A stretch of DNA of 64,000 nt from contig NKIO01000007.1 of NCBI GenBank assembly GCA_002255935.1, positions 20,154 through 84,153 of the forward strand, in the 5' to 3' direction. The position numbers and the translations under genes were made by a program. The notes under the pieces are model-generated. The model made no database searches and was not told the DNA's origin. It saw nothing but the letters and a program-made list of their open reading frames with translations. Of the stretch, positions 1 to 8,688 are shown one piece after another (the first letter of the stretch is position 1; every line of letters starts with the position of its first letter). The stretch is from Comamonadaceae bacterium PBBC2. GTDB taxonomy: Bacteria > Pseudomonadota > Gammaproteobacteria > Burkholderiales > Burkholderiaceae_C.

Positions 1-1359
1 GTCCGAATCACAGCGCACCAGTGCCAGGAATGAGGTGGCGTCGTTGTAGTCCGCCAGCCAGCCATTGCGCCCGATCTCGAATGCGCCGTCGTGACGCCGT
101 TTGGCCAAAACCTTGAACTCCATGGCCTCAGTTTCCAGGATGATGCCGAGCTTGGTCTTCCATTCTGACGCCGCAAAAATGGCCATCTTCTTGTGGTAAT
201 CACTGACGTTGTATGCAAAGGTGTATTTGGTACCCGGCTTCACACCGGCCTCTGCCAACAGCTTCTTGGCCTCAGCAATGCGCTTGTCCATCGGCCAGGT
301 AGCCCATTCATAGGGAGTGGGATCTGCCCCGGCAACGCCCGCCACGATCAGGCTGTATGCTGGCGCTTGTCCATCGGCGGTAACGCGCTTGGACAAAATG
401 TCACGATCCAAAACCATCGAAAGTGCCTTGCGCACGCGCACATCCTTGAAGGTCGTCTTGGTCTGGAAATCGTAGTAGCGCAGGCCAATCACAGCCTGGT
501 TCTTCAGCTCCTTGGGGTACTGGGCTTTGTACTTGTCAAACACGCCTGGGGGCATTTGGTAGACGTAATCCGTCTCACCCGATTCCCACAGCTTGATATC
601 GGCAAACTGGTCTTCAATCGGCAAGTAGGTTACCTTGGTAAGGCGCACATTGGCAGCATCCCAGTACTGTGGATTCTTCTCAATGACGATGCGGTTGTTG
701 ACCTGCCAATCCTTCAGGATGTAGGCGCCATTACCCACCGTGTTGCCAGGCTTGACCCAGTCTTTGCCAAATTTTTCGACCGTAGCCTTGTGCACCGGGC
801 CCAGTTGTGTGTTGGCTACCAGTTCCGGCAAAAAAGAAATCGGGTCTACCGTTTTGATCTCCAGCGTGTACTTGTCCAGGGCCTTCACACCCACTTCGCT
901 GGTGGGCTTTTTGCCCATTGCCACTTCCAGGCCATTGAGCAGAAAGACGCCGAATGTGGAGGCATAGGGCGACGCAGTCTTGGGGTCCACAAAGCGGCGA
1001 ATGCCGTACACAAAGTCTTCGGCGGTGATATTGACGCCATTGGAGAACTTGGCGTTTGTGCGCAGCTTGAAGACCCAGGTCGTTGGATTGGTTTGCTTCC
1101 AGCTTTCTGCCACGCCGGGTACGGTTTTGCCCGTGGTGTCGGTCGCCGTCAGGCCCTCAAACAAGTCCCGCAAAATCTGATTGGCGGGCACGGTTTCCGC
1201 AACGGCGGGGTCCATGCTTTCAGGCTCAGATCCGTTGGACCGGACCATGGTCTGCGTGGCGTGAAACTGGGTCCCGGCAGGGATGTCGGTCGCCATACTT
1301 GGGCCAGCCAGCGCTAGGCACAGCGCCATGCAGGTAGAAAGTTTGAACGGTGAAAGCAT
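1..1359 (-). CDS. ABC transporter substrate-binding protein, family 5 (OppA-like), 3' end cut by window
   Basis: Periplasmic binding protein of an oligopeptide-type ABC importer. The ORF runs from the ATG at 1359 to the window edge (453 codons, no stop); about 80-90 residues are probably missing compared with a usual length near 540. Residues 1-22 form a signal peptide (MLSPFKLSTCMALCLALAG). The mature start carries the family-5 pattern SEPESMDP...LFEGL, and WLADYNDATSFL near the visible end matches the late conserved block of OppA-type proteins. It lies 121 bp downstream of a second, divergent binding protein on the same strand. The large plus-strand ORF over it (193-1317) is a shadow. The ligand is not readable: peptides are usual for the family, but other oligomers are possible. 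Confidence 0.9.
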   Translation of the reverse strand, partial: MLSPFKLSTCMALCLALAGPSMATDIPAGTQFHATQTMVRSNGSEPESMDPAVAETVPANQILRDLFEGLTATDTTGKTVPGVAESWKQTNPTTWVFKLRTNAKFSNGVNITAEDFVYGIRRFVDPKTASPYASTFGVFLLNGLEVAMGKKPTSEVGVKALDKYTLEIKTVDPISFLPELVANTQLGPVHKATVEKFGKDWVKPGNTVGNGAYILKDWQVNNRIVIEKNPQYWDAANVRLTKVTYLPIEDQFADIKLWESGETDYVYQMPPGVFDKYKAQYPKELKNQAVIGLRYYDFQTKTTFKDVRVRKALSMVLDRDILSKRVTADGQAPAYSLIVAGVAGADPTPYEWATWPMDKRIAEAKKLLAEAGVKPGTKYTFAYNVSDYHKKMAIFAASEWKTKLGIILETEAMEFKVLAKRRHDGAFEIGRNGWLADYNDATSFLALVRCDSD

Positions 1360-1480
1360 GAAGATTCCTAATCAAAAGAGGGCCAGCTGGGTTCGTTGTG
1401 CGAACCACCACCAGCCCTGCAAGGTTGCAGATAAGCGCTTTAAGGAAAGCGCGGATTGTAGAGGGAAGCGCGAATGCTGC

Positions 1481-3310
1481 TTATTCTTTGGGCAGCTTGC
1501 TGGTATCGATATCGACATACTTCCAGAAGCCACGGGCGATGGAACGGCGCACATAACCTTCAAACCAGGGGTGCGACATATCGGTCATGGTGCGGTGTGA
1601 CACCACCTTGACCGGCATATACGCCACCATCAGCTTCACGGCCTGCTGCATCAAGGCCAGGCGCTCGGGGCCATCGGGCAAGAGCTGTTGCTGCATATAC
1701 AGTTTGTTGAAGGCGGGCAGGTCGAAACCTGACAAGTTGGATTGCCCTTTGGCCGGGCCGAAACCCAATTGCAGCGCACCATCGCCATCCGGCGCGCTGG
1801 CGCTGTAGGCCAAGCCCCACATCATCAACTTGTCAGAGCGCGCCATCTTCAGGTTTTCAGGCCACTTGGAAGACTTGAACACCATCTTGATGCCAATCGC
1901 GTCCATGCACTTCTTCCAGATCTCAATGCGTTCGCGGGAGAAGCCGTCGGGCTGGGTTGCGTATTCGATCACCAGGGGCTTGCCATCGGGCAGGTCGCGC
2001 CAGCCGTCGCCGTTTTTGTCGGTATAGCCATACAGGTCCAGCAGGGCCATGGCCTTGGCCGGGCTGTACTCACTCATTTCCGACTTGAACTTCTCATCGT
2101 AACCATAGGTCAGCGGCTGAATCGGGCCCTGTGCCATCGTGGCCTGGTTGCGGAAGGGCAGGCGTATCTCTTCGTCGCCGTTAAAGCCCAGTGCAATCGC
2201 GCGGCGCAGCGCCACCTTGTCTGGCGTATAGCCGCCCACAATCGGGTTGGCCATGGAGAAATAGGAAATGGTGATGTCCGGCGCCGCCGTGCGCGTCATG
2301 GTGATGCCCTGCTTCACCAGATTAGGGGCCAGCTTGTTGTTGGGGATCGCTTGGTAGGCAAAGGTGGCATTCATTCGCTCATAGAAATCATGCTCCTTGC
2401 CCAAAAAGGCCAGGTAGCGCGGCTGCTCTTCTTCGATGATGGACACCTCGATGCGGTCCAGCATCGGCATGCGCCGACCCTTCATCAACTTTTCAACTGC
2501 TGCGGCTTCGGGGTCGTTCGGGCCGGCCTTCTCGTCGTAGTAGACCTCGCGGTAGTTGGGGTTTTTGACAAAGCTCATGCTGGAGGAGCGTGTCCACTTG
2601 TCCAGCTTGTAGGGCCCGGTGCCCACCGGGTGCTCCATGGTTTTGTCGCCGTATTTCTCAATCACCTCGCGGGCTACTGCGCCATACACGCTGGAGTCCG
2701 CCAGTTGGTAGATGAAACGTGGCCGCGTTTCGGCTAACTTGAACTGAATGGTGTAGCGGTCTAGTGCGCGCAAGCCCTCGACTTCGGTGTCGTAATCAAA
2801 CTTGGCCCCAGGCTTCTCGGCGGCTTTGCGCAGGGTGTCCATACCCAAAACGCGCAACTCTTCCAGGTCGCTGAACACCGGGCTCTTGTTCTTGGGGTCG
2901 TAAAGCCGCTTGTAGCTGTAGACAAAGTCCTGCGCGGTCAATTCACGCTTCTTGCAGTTCTGGCCATTGGCATCGCAGAAGGCCGGGTCATCGGCAAACA
3001 GAATGCCGGGCTTGATCTTGACGGTGTAGGTTCTGAAATCACTGCTGGCCACGGGCATGCCATCAGCTACCAGGGGCCTAACGACCGCAGGACGTGCTAA
3101 AAAATCGTAGCCGTACAGGCCTTCAAAAATAGCCTCGGTCACGGTGCGGGAGTAAATGTCGGAAACCTTGGCGGGGTCGAACCCGGTTTCAGCCACGCGA
3201 AACGCGTAGCGCATCACCTTCTCAGCGGTGGCCGGCTTGTCGGCTGCACCAACGCTTGCAGCGGCCACCGTTAGCGCCACTAATGTGGCATAAATCTTGT
3301 TAACCTTCAT
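1481..3310 (-). CDS. ABC transporter substrate-binding protein, family 5
   Basis: Second periplasmic binding protein of the importer, 609 aa. I chose the ATG at 3310 over the upstream start in the track because GAGGAAGAAA lies directly before it and because it gives a clean signal peptide (MKVNKIYATLVALTVAAASVGA). Family features are FDPAKVSDIYSRTVTEAIFEGLYGYD near the N-terminus and the VGTGPYKLDKW block near the middle. It carries a Cys pair in DPAFCDANGQNCKK, likely a local disulfide. It is transcribed away from the permease genes across a 116-bp divergent region. Sequence divergence from the neighbouring binding protein suggests a different ligand range rather than a recent duplication. 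Confidence 0.92.
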   Translation of the reverse strand: MKVNKIYATLVALTVAAASVGAADKPATAEKVMRYAFRVAETGFDPAKVSDIYSRTVTEAIFEGLYGYDFLARPAVVRPLVADGMPVASSDFRTYTVKIKPGILFADDPAFCDANGQNCKKRELTAQDFVYSYKRLYDPKNKSPVFSDLEELRVLGMDTLRKAAEKPGAKFDYDTEVEGLRALDRYTIQFKLAETRPRFIYQLADSSVYGAVAREVIEKYGDKTMEHPVGTGPYKLDKWTRSSSMSFVKNPNYREVYYDEKAGPNDPEAAAVEKLMKGRRMPMLDRIEVSIIEEEQPRYLAFLGKEHDFYERMNATFAYQAIPNNKLAPNLVKQGITMTRTAAPDITISYFSMANPIVGGYTPDKVALRRAIALGFNGDEEIRLPFRNQATMAQGPIQPLTYGYDEKFKSEMSEYSPAKAMALLDLYGYTDKNGDGWRDLPDGKPLVIEYATQPDGFSRERIEIWKKCMDAIGIKMVFKSSKWPENLKMARSDKLMMWGLAYSASAPDGDGALQLGFGPAKGQSNLSGFDLPAFNKLYMQQQLLPDGPERLALMQQAVKLMVAYMPVKVVSHRTMTDMSHPWFEGYVRRSIARGFWKYVDIDTSKLPKE

Positions 3311-3426
3311 TTTCTTCCTCTGGAATACACCAATGCCTTCACTGGACGGGTGCAAGCATAATTCGCGCCTTGCGCCAGTTACATAGGCGTTTCACCCTAG
3401 CTCGAACCTCGCGAATCGGTAATTTT
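3311..3426. promoter_or_regulatory. Divergent promoter region between the binding-protein and permease genes
   Basis: 116 bp separate the ATG of the minus-strand binding protein and the chosen ATG of the plus-strand permease, so both promoters of the importer must lie here or overlap the adjacent coding starts. I see no convincing operator palindrome. The track extends the permease ORF into this stretch from a TTG, which I regard as non-coding. Confidence 0.5.
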
Positions 3427-4365
3427 ATGTTCTCCTACATCGTCAGACGCGTGTTGCAGATGATCCCCACCTTGATCGGTGTGGTGCTGCTGATCTTCTT
3501 TTTATTCAAGTGGTTCGGGGGCGACCCGGCCGAAATCATGGCGGGTCAATCGGCCACGGCCGCCCAGATCGCCTCCATCCGGGCGCAGTTGGGTTTGGAC
3601 CAGCCGGTGACCACACAACTGTGGATTTTCTTCAAGCAAATCTTTACGTTTGAATGGGGCAAGAGCTGGACGACCAATGAGTCCATCTCCAGCATCTTTG
3701 CCACTCGCCTGCCTGCCACGCTGACCATCATGTTGCCCATTTTGGTGCTGGAAATTGGCTTGGCCATCGTCGCCGGTATGGCCGTGGCCTATGTGCGCGG
3801 CAGTTTGACAGACCGGGTCATCATGATGATTACCACCGTGGCACTGTCCATCAGTTTGTTGGTCTACATCGTGGTGGGCCAGTATGTGTTTGGCTTCCTG
3901 CTGGGCTGGTTCCCGGTGCAGGGCTGGTCCAACGACTTGTGGAAGAACTTGGTGACTTATGCACCATTGCCCATCCTGCTTTACGTGTTGGTGAGCCTGG
4001 CGCCCCAAACCCGGCTGTACCGCAGCTTCTTTTTGGACGAAATGGGGCACGACTATGTGCGCACGGCGCGTGCCAAAGGCGTGGCCGAGAAAACCATCCT
4101 GTTCAAGCATGTACTGCGCAACGCGATGATCCCGATCTTGACCAATGTGGCAACCCAGTTACCGGGCATTTTCATCGGCTCTTTCCTGATTGAGCATTTC
4201 TTTTCGATTCCCGGTTTGGGGCGGGAGGTCATTGTGGCCATCAGCCGCAGCGACTATCCCGTCATCCAGGCGGCCACGGTCTACCTAGCCGCACTCACCA
4301 TGGTCACCAATCTGGTGACCGATGTGCTTTATAAATTTGTTGATCCAAGGGTGGTGCTGAAATGA
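3427..4365 (+). CDS. ABC transporter permease, DppB/OppB type
   Basis: Inner-membrane permease of the peptide-type importer, 312 aa, with six predicted membrane segments. The ATG at 3427 (MFSYIVRRVLQMIPTLIGVV) gives the typical start of OppB/DppB proteins; the TTG at 3370 in the track would add an atypical extension. The cytoplasmic EAA loop that contacts the ATPase is visible as DYVRTARAKGV...HVLRNAMIP around residues 210-240. The end overlaps the next permease by ATGA, which implies translational coupling. Length and layout are normal for the family. Confidence 0.94.
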   Translation: MFSYIVRRVLQMIPTLIGVVLLIFFLFKWFGGDPAEIMAGQSATAAQIASIRAQLGLDQPVTTQLWIFFKQIFTFEWGKSWTTNESISSIFATRLPATLTIMLPILVLEIGLAIVAGMAVAYVRGSLTDRVIMMITTVALSISLLVYIVVGQYVFGFLLGWFPVQGWSNDLWKNLVTYAPLPILLYVLVSLAPQTRLYRSFFLDEMGHDYVRTARAKGVAEKTILFKHVLRNAMIPILTNVATQLPGIFIGSFLIEHFFSIPGLGREVIVAISRSDYPVIQAATVYLAALTMVTNLVTDVLYKFVDPRVVLK

Positions 4366-5420
4366 GCGCAACGCTAGTACAAGAGCTGCCCCATTCGCCG
4401 GGCGTGTGGGCCGCAGCCTGGAAACGTTTGAAGAACGACCGTGTCGGCATGGTGGCTTTGGGCATTACCTTGCTATTTATTTTGATGGTGGTGCTGGCAC
4501 AAGTAGGTGTTATAGCCAAGGATTGGCAAAAGGAAGTGGGCACCGCCTTTGCGCCACCGCATGTGGTGGGCAAGATTGTGGATGGCTCCACCACGGCTGT
4601 GGTGGAAGGCACGGCCGGTGCCAACGTCGACCTGAGCGATGTGGACCCGCTGGCCCCGCGCTACAAGGAATGGTTTGAGGCCGCCGCCAAGGTCAAGACG
4701 GCTACGGTCGTGAAGGCAGACACCCTGATTTTTGGCGGTGATCAACTGGGCCGCGATGTGCTGAGCAAAGTGGTCAAGGGCGCGCAGGTGTCTATTACCG
4801 TGGGCCTGATTGCGGCGGTGCTGGCTACCGTCATCGGCACGGTGCTGGGTGCCATTGGCGGCTACTTTGGCGGTAAAGCGGGCGATTTTCTGGAGTGGGT
4901 CTACAACGTCTTCACGTCCATCCCCTACATCTTGCTGATGTTCTCGGTGGCAGCGGTGCTCAAGTCTGGCCCCCTGGCCAACGTGCTGGGCAGCGGTGTC
5001 TGGACGGTCATCATTATTTTGAGCGTGGTGGGCTGGACCGGCATCTACCGCCTGGTGCGGGCTGAATACATCAAGCACCGCTCGCGCGAATATGTGCGCG
5101 CTGCCGAAGCCATTGGCGCCAGCCATGCCGCGCGCATGTTCGTGCACATCTTGCCCAATATCAGCCACGTGGTGCTGGTGCAATTGAGCCTGCATGTGGT
5201 GAGCTTCATCAAGGCCGAAGTGATCTTGTCCTTCTTGGGGCTGGGCGTGCCCATTGATATGGTGAGCTGGGGCACGATGTTGTCTGAAGCCCAAAACGAG
5301 TTGGTGCAAGGCAAGTGGTGGCAGTTGGCCGCTGCGACTGCTTTCATGGCCACCTTCGTTACCGCCTTTGCGCTGCTGACCGATGCGCTGCGCGATGCGC
5401 TGGACCCAAAACTTAGGTAG
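4362..5420 (+). CDS. ABC transporter permease, DppC/OppC type, with periplasmic insertion
   Basis: Second permease, 352 aa. It begins within the ATGA overlap with the previous gene. The first membrane segment (residues ~27-47) is followed by about 70 residues, presumably periplasmic, before the conserved DQLGRDVLSKVVKGA block; this insertion makes it longer than the usual ~300 aa OppC. The EAA loop reads EYVRAAEAIGASHAARMF, followed by HILPN. Six membrane segments are expected in total. It pairs with the upstream OppB-type permease and the downstream double ATPase to form the transporter core. Confidence 0.93.
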   Translation: MSATLVQELPHSPGVWAAAWKRLKNDRVGMVALGITLLFILMVVLAQVGVIAKDWQKEVGTAFAPPHVVGKIVDGSTTAVVEGTAGANVDLSDVDPLAPRYKEWFEAAAKVKTATVVKADTLIFGGDQLGRDVLSKVVKGAQVSITVGLIAAVLATVIGTVLGAIGGYFGGKAGDFLEWVYNVFTSIPYILLMFSVAAVLKSGPLANVLGSGVWTVIIILSVVGWTGIYRLVRAEYIKHRSREYVRAAEAIGASHAARMFVHILPNISHVVLVQLSLHVVSFIKAEVILSFLGLGVPIDMVSWGTMLSEAQNELVQGKWWQLAAATAFMATFVTAFALLTDALRDALDPKLR

Positions 5421-5429
5421 GCGCTTGAA

Positions 5430-7121
5430 ATGAAATCTATGACCAATCTAATCAGCGTACAAGACCTGCGGGTGTCCTTCCGCATGAGCAAAACCTACAC
5501 GGCCGAGGCGGTGAAGGGTGTGAGCTTTGATATTCCCGCCAACAGCACGGTGGCCCTGGTGGGCGAGTCCGGCAGCGGCAAGAGCGTGACCGCCATGAGC
5601 ATCATGCGGCTGTTGCCCGAGAACGCCATCGTTGGCGCGGGCAGCAAAGTCATCTATGGGGGGCGCGACTTGCTCACCGCCCCAATTGAAGATTTGCGCG
5701 CCTTGCGCGGAAAAGATATCTCCGTGGTGTTCCAAGACCCCATGAGTTCCTTGAACCCGGTATTCACCGTAGGCGAGCAGATTGCCGAAGTGCTGCGCAT
5801 CCACATGGGGATGAATCCGCGCCAGGCGCTGGACCGGGCGCTGGAGCTGATGACCGAAGTCGGCATCCCCAACCCCAAGCAGCGCTTGAACGCCTACCCG
5901 CATGAGCTGTCAGGCGGCCAGCAGCAGCGCGTGATGATCGCCATCGCCATTGCCTGCGAACCCAAGCTCTTGATTGCCGACGAGCCCACCACCGCGCTGG
6001 ATGTGACCGTGCAGCGCCAGATCACCGACCTGATCGCCAAGCTGCAAGAAAAGCACCACATGAGCGTGCTATTCATCAGCCATGACTTGGGCCTTGTGGG
6101 CGAAATCTCGGACCAGGTGATCGTGATGCGCCACGGCCAGGTGCGCGAGACGGGGGATGTGCACACCATCTTCAACAATGCCAAAGACAGTTACACCCAG
6201 GCCCTGATTGCCTGCCGCCCCAAGCTGGACGACCGGCCCAAGCGCCTGCCGGTGATTGACGACTTTGTGAATGGCCGCCCGATTGAAACCGAGCAGCGCG
6301 TGAGCCTGCCTGCTGTAGGTGCGCCACTGGTCAAAGTGGATGGCCTGCGCAAAGACTACAAGCTGAAGAAGGGGCTGTTTGGCCACACCATTTTTCAGGC
6401 CGTCAAGAACGCGGATTTCACACTGCACAAGGGCCGCACGCTGGGCGTGGTGGGCGAGTCGGGTTCTGGCAAAACCACGGTTGGCATGATGCTCACGCGC
6501 CTGACCGACGCGACCAGCGGCAGCATCATGTTTGAGGGCAAAGACCTGACGAATCTGAATGCCGACCAGATGCGCCCTTACCGCAGCCGCATCCAAATCA
6601 TTTTCCAGAACCCCTACGCCAGCCTAAACCCGCGCTTCACGATTGCGCAAATTTTGATGGAGCCTATGCGCATCCACAAGATTGGCAAAGACGAAGACGA
6701 GCGCGCCCGCATGGCGCTGACGCTGCTGGAAAAAGTGGGCCTGCCGCGTGAAGCCTTTGGCAAATACCCGCACGAGTTCTCAGGTGGTCAGCGTCAGCGC
6801 ATTGCGATTGCGCGCTGCCTGTCCATGAAGCCCGAGATCATCGTCTGCGACGAGAGCGTGAGTGCGCTGGACGTGAGCGTGCAGGCCACCGTGCTGAACC
6901 TGCTGCTAGACCTGCAGCAAGAGTTTGGCCTGTCTTATGTCTTCATCAGCCACGACCTGGCCGTGGTGAAGTACATGGCCGACGACATCCTGGTGATGAG
7001 CCAGGGTGAAGTGGTGGAGCGCGGCTTGGCCGAAGACATCTACCGCAACCCGCAGCACGCCTACACCAAGCAGTTGTTGGCCGCTATTCCTAAAGGGTTG
7101 GCCGGGCGGGTGGAAGCCTAA
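5430..7121 (+). CDS. ABC transporter ATP-binding protein with two fused ATPase domains (OppD-OppF type)
   Basis: Cytoplasmic energy-coupling protein, 563 aa, carrying two complete ABC domains in one chain. Domain 1 has Walker A GESGSGKSV (~residue 45), signature LSGGQQQR and Walker B LLIADEPTT. Domain 2 has Walker A GESGSGKTT (~residue 346), signature FSGGQRQR and Walker B IIVCDESVS. Both halves look catalytically intact. It lies 9 bp after the permease gene, so it is the last gene of a permease-permease-ATPase operon. Fused D-F ATPases are common in this class (for example YejF). A second in-frame ATG lies 9 bp downstream of the chosen start. Confidence 0.95.
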   Translation: MKSMTNLISVQDLRVSFRMSKTYTAEAVKGVSFDIPANSTVALVGESGSGKSVTAMSIMRLLPENAIVGAGSKVIYGGRDLLTAPIEDLRALRGKDISVVFQDPMSSLNPVFTVGEQIAEVLRIHMGMNPRQALDRALELMTEVGIPNPKQRLNAYPHELSGGQQQRVMIAIAIACEPKLLIADEPTTALDVTVQRQITDLIAKLQEKHHMSVLFISHDLGLVGEISDQVIVMRHGQVRETGDVHTIFNNAKDSYTQALIACRPKLDDRPKRLPVIDDFVNGRPIETEQRVSLPAVGAPLVKVDGLRKDYKLKKGLFGHTIFQAVKNADFTLHKGRTLGVVGESGSGKTTVGMMLTRLTDATSGSIMFEGKDLTNLNADQMRPYRSRIQIIFQNPYASLNPRFTIAQILMEPMRIHKIGKDEDERARMALTLLEKVGLPREAFGKYPHEFSGGQRQRIAIARCLSMKPEIIVCDESVSALDVSVQATVLNLLLDLQQEFGLSYVFISHDLAVVKYMADDILVMSQGEVVERGLAEDIYRNPQHAYTKQLLAAIPKGLAGRVEA

Positions 7122-7140
7122 GCGGTTTTGTAGGAGTAGT

Positions 7141-7200
7141 TTGCTATTGATTTAGTAGCTGCTCCCGCACTATCCACGGTCTGAATTGCCGATTTGGCTT
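7141..7200 (+). repeat. Dispersed 60-bp repeat, copy 1
   Basis: Begins TTGCTATTGATTTAGTAGC, which can fold into a 6-bp stem, followed by the conserved core CTGCTCCCGCACTATCCACG and a 3' end in GATTTGGC. It lies between the end of the ABC ATPase and the 3' end of vapC. Confidence 0.85.
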
Positions 7201-7209
7201 GGATTCTTG

Positions 7210-7638
7210 TTACAGAGTAACTAAGTGCTCTGCGGTGGCACCATGCACCGCACTCAGTGGAATGCGTTGGTCAAAACTCACCAACCGTCCGCCGTTTTTG
7301 ACCGCCAGCGCCAGCAGATACAGATCAGTGAGTTGGCTGTGGCTGTGAATGTGCGCGTGGTGAAAGTGCTGGGCATCGAGCAAACTAATGTCGTCTGGCC
7401 ACATCTGGTGAATGACTGAGGCCGTCGAGCTTTGCAGCATAGACACCAAAGTTGCCAGGGGCTGTGGGCTGCTGTAACCCGGCTGACTCATGATGCGCAG
7501 GCAGCCGTTTTGGGTGAGCGGGCAGCTGGCCCAACCGTGGGCCACATGGGCCTCAAACCAAAGCGCGGCACGTTGGTGGTGGACATGGTCCCGGTCGTGC
7601 AGGGCAATCAGCACGTTGATGTCGAGCAAGGCCCGCAT
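7210..7638 (-). CDS. vapC: PIN-domain toxin, VapC family
   Basis: Probable toxin ribonuclease of a type II toxin-antitoxin pair, 142 aa. The PIN N-terminus is visible as ALLDINVLIALHDRDH, with the first metal-binding Asp in LLDINV; a late acidic position lies in DLYLLALAVKNGGRLVSFDQRI. The track start is a TTG; the ATG at 7638 shares one base with the stop of the upstream antitoxin (TGATG), so translation is coupled. Family members cleave specific RNAs with Mg2+; the target here is unknown. Repeat copy 1 sits 9 bp beyond its stop codon. Confidence 0.85.
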   Translation of the reverse strand: MRALLDINVLIALHDRDHVHHQRAALWFEAHVAHGWASCPLTQNGCLRIMSQPGYSSPQPLATLVSMLQSSTASVIHQMWPDDISLLDAQHFHHAHIHSHSQLTDLYLLALAVKNGGRLVSFDQRIPLSAVHGATAEHLVTL

Positions 7639-7925
7639 CAAATGCCTTCCGCATCGCGCAAGCGGTCAATCAACTCGTTGCTGACCACGCCGCCCCGGGC
7701 TGGCAACGGGTGAATGCCGTAACTGGCCAAGCGCTCGGAAACCTGGGGTTGAGCCTCACCCACCGCGCGATGCAGGCCAGCACCCGAATTCTGGGCCGCC
7801 GCTTGTGCAAAGGCGCTGCGTGCCAGCTCGCTGATGATTTGGCCCACCGGCTTCTTCTCATGGCGGGCTATTTCCTTGGCGGCAAACAGCACGTCGTCGG
7901 CAATATCCAGAGTGGTGCGCATCAT
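7638..7925 (-). CDS. vapB: VapB-type antitoxin
   Basis: Antitoxin partner of the PIN toxin, 94-95 aa. The N-terminus (MRTTLDIADDVLFAAKEIA) resembles ribbon-helix-helix DNA-binding antitoxins, and the C-terminal half would bind the toxin. Two ATGs are adjacent (7925 and 7922); AAGGAG upstream favours the second. The promoter region immediately upstream contains two overlapping perfect palindromes, as expected for an autoregulated module. The gene precedes vapC with a one-base overlap. Confidence 0.8.
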   Translation of the reverse strand: MMRTTLDIADDVLFAAKEIARHEKKPVGQIISELARSAFAQAAAQNSGAGLHRAVGEAQPQVSERLASYGIHPLPARGGVVSNELIDRLRDAEGI

Positions 7926-7940
7926 CGCTCCTTGTGACTG

Positions 7941-7966
7941 ATGTTTGATGATATAGCATCAAACAT
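7941..7966. promoter_or_regulatory. Perfect palindrome upstream of vapB (probable autoregulatory operator 1)
   Basis: Arms ATGTTTGATG and CATCAAACAT, ten bases each, are perfect inverted repeats around a 6-base spacer. They begin 16 bp before the vapB start. VapB-type antitoxins usually bind such sites to repress their own operon. Confidence 0.7.
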
Positions 7967-7984
7967 CACGGTGCTCGTGATGTT
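7962..7984. promoter_or_regulatory. Second perfect palindrome overlapping the first (probable operator 2)
   Basis: Arms AACATCACG and CGTGATGTT, nine bases each, around a 5-base spacer. It shares bases 7962-7966 with the first palindrome, so the two sites cannot be fully independent; cooperative binding of two antitoxin dimers is a plausible reading. Confidence 0.6.
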
Positions 7985-8094
7985 CACTGCAGGCTAAGGG
8001 GTGCTCGCATCCCGCTTGTGCCCGGCCGCGCCAAACACTTGCAGCATCGCAGTCCCTCATAATGAACAGTCGCCACAAGCACCAGGAGATTGCC

Positions 8095-8661
8095 ATGGGT
8101 CTACCCGCCAAAACCCCCCAGTTCAGCGCCGCGGACTATCTGGCCTGGGAACGCACGCAGCTGGACCGCCATGAGTTTGTGGATGGCGATGTGTTTGCGA
8201 TGGCTGGGGCCGAGGACCGGCATGTGACTGTGGCTGGCAATATGTATATGGCTCTGCGCCAGCACCTGAGCGGCAGCCCGTGCCGCACGTACATGAGCGA
8301 CATGCGCCTGCAGGTGGCCGCTGCAAATAGTTACTTTTACCCCGATGTGCTGGTCACCTGCAGTGCGCAGGATTTGGCCAGCCCGCTGGTAAAAACCGAA
8401 CCCAGACTGATCGTCGAGGTGCTCTCCCCCAGCACCGCCGCGTTTGATCGGGGCCTGAAGTTCAGCCACTACCGCAGCCTGGCCAGTTTGGAGGAGTACG
8501 CGCTGATCGACTTGGACACCCGCACCACCGACTGCTACCGCAAAGGCCCGGATGGACTGTGGGTGCTGCACCCGTTTGCGCGGGGGGACGAACTCGCGCT
8601 GGCCAGCGTCGGGCTGGTGTTGCCTGCGGCGCAGTTGTTTGCCGAAGTGCCGGAGCAGTAG
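8095..8661 (+). CDS. Uma2 family (DUF820) endonuclease-like protein
   Basis: 188 aa protein of the Uma2/DUF820 group, which has a PD-(D/E)XK nuclease fold. Visible family features are the N-terminal YLAWERTQLDRHEFVDGDVFAM, the central YFYPDVLVTC with the metal-binding Asp, and the pair LIVEVLSPSTAAFDRGLK with the Glu of the ExS/ExK strand. The ATG at 8095 is preferred over 8062 because CAGGAG lies 6 bp upstream. The biological role of the family is poorly known; members are frequent in cyanobacteria and in accessory regions of other bacteria. It is a single-gene unit next to vapBC. Confidence 0.85.
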   Translation: MGLPAKTPQFSAADYLAWERTQLDRHEFVDGDVFAMAGAEDRHVTVAGNMYMALRQHLSGSPCRTYMSDMRLQVAAANSYFYPDVLVTCSAQDLASPLVKTEPRLIVEVLSPSTAAFDRGLKFSHYRSLASLEEYALIDLDTRTTDCYRKGPDGLWVLHPFARGDELALASVGLVLPAAQLFAEVPEQ

Positions 8662-8688
8662 CCCGCCCAGCACCCTAGCCTCCGACGG

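Noticed and set aside
193-1317. 374-aa plus-strand ORF at the left end
   Set aside because: It lies opposite a clear OppA-type binding protein and has no domain or ribosome site.
1-7121. ABC importer as a dedicated rhamnogalacturonan transporter
   Set aside because: Binding proteins and permeases are of the peptide-type family and the operon is separated from the RG-I genes by about 7 kb of unrelated genes.
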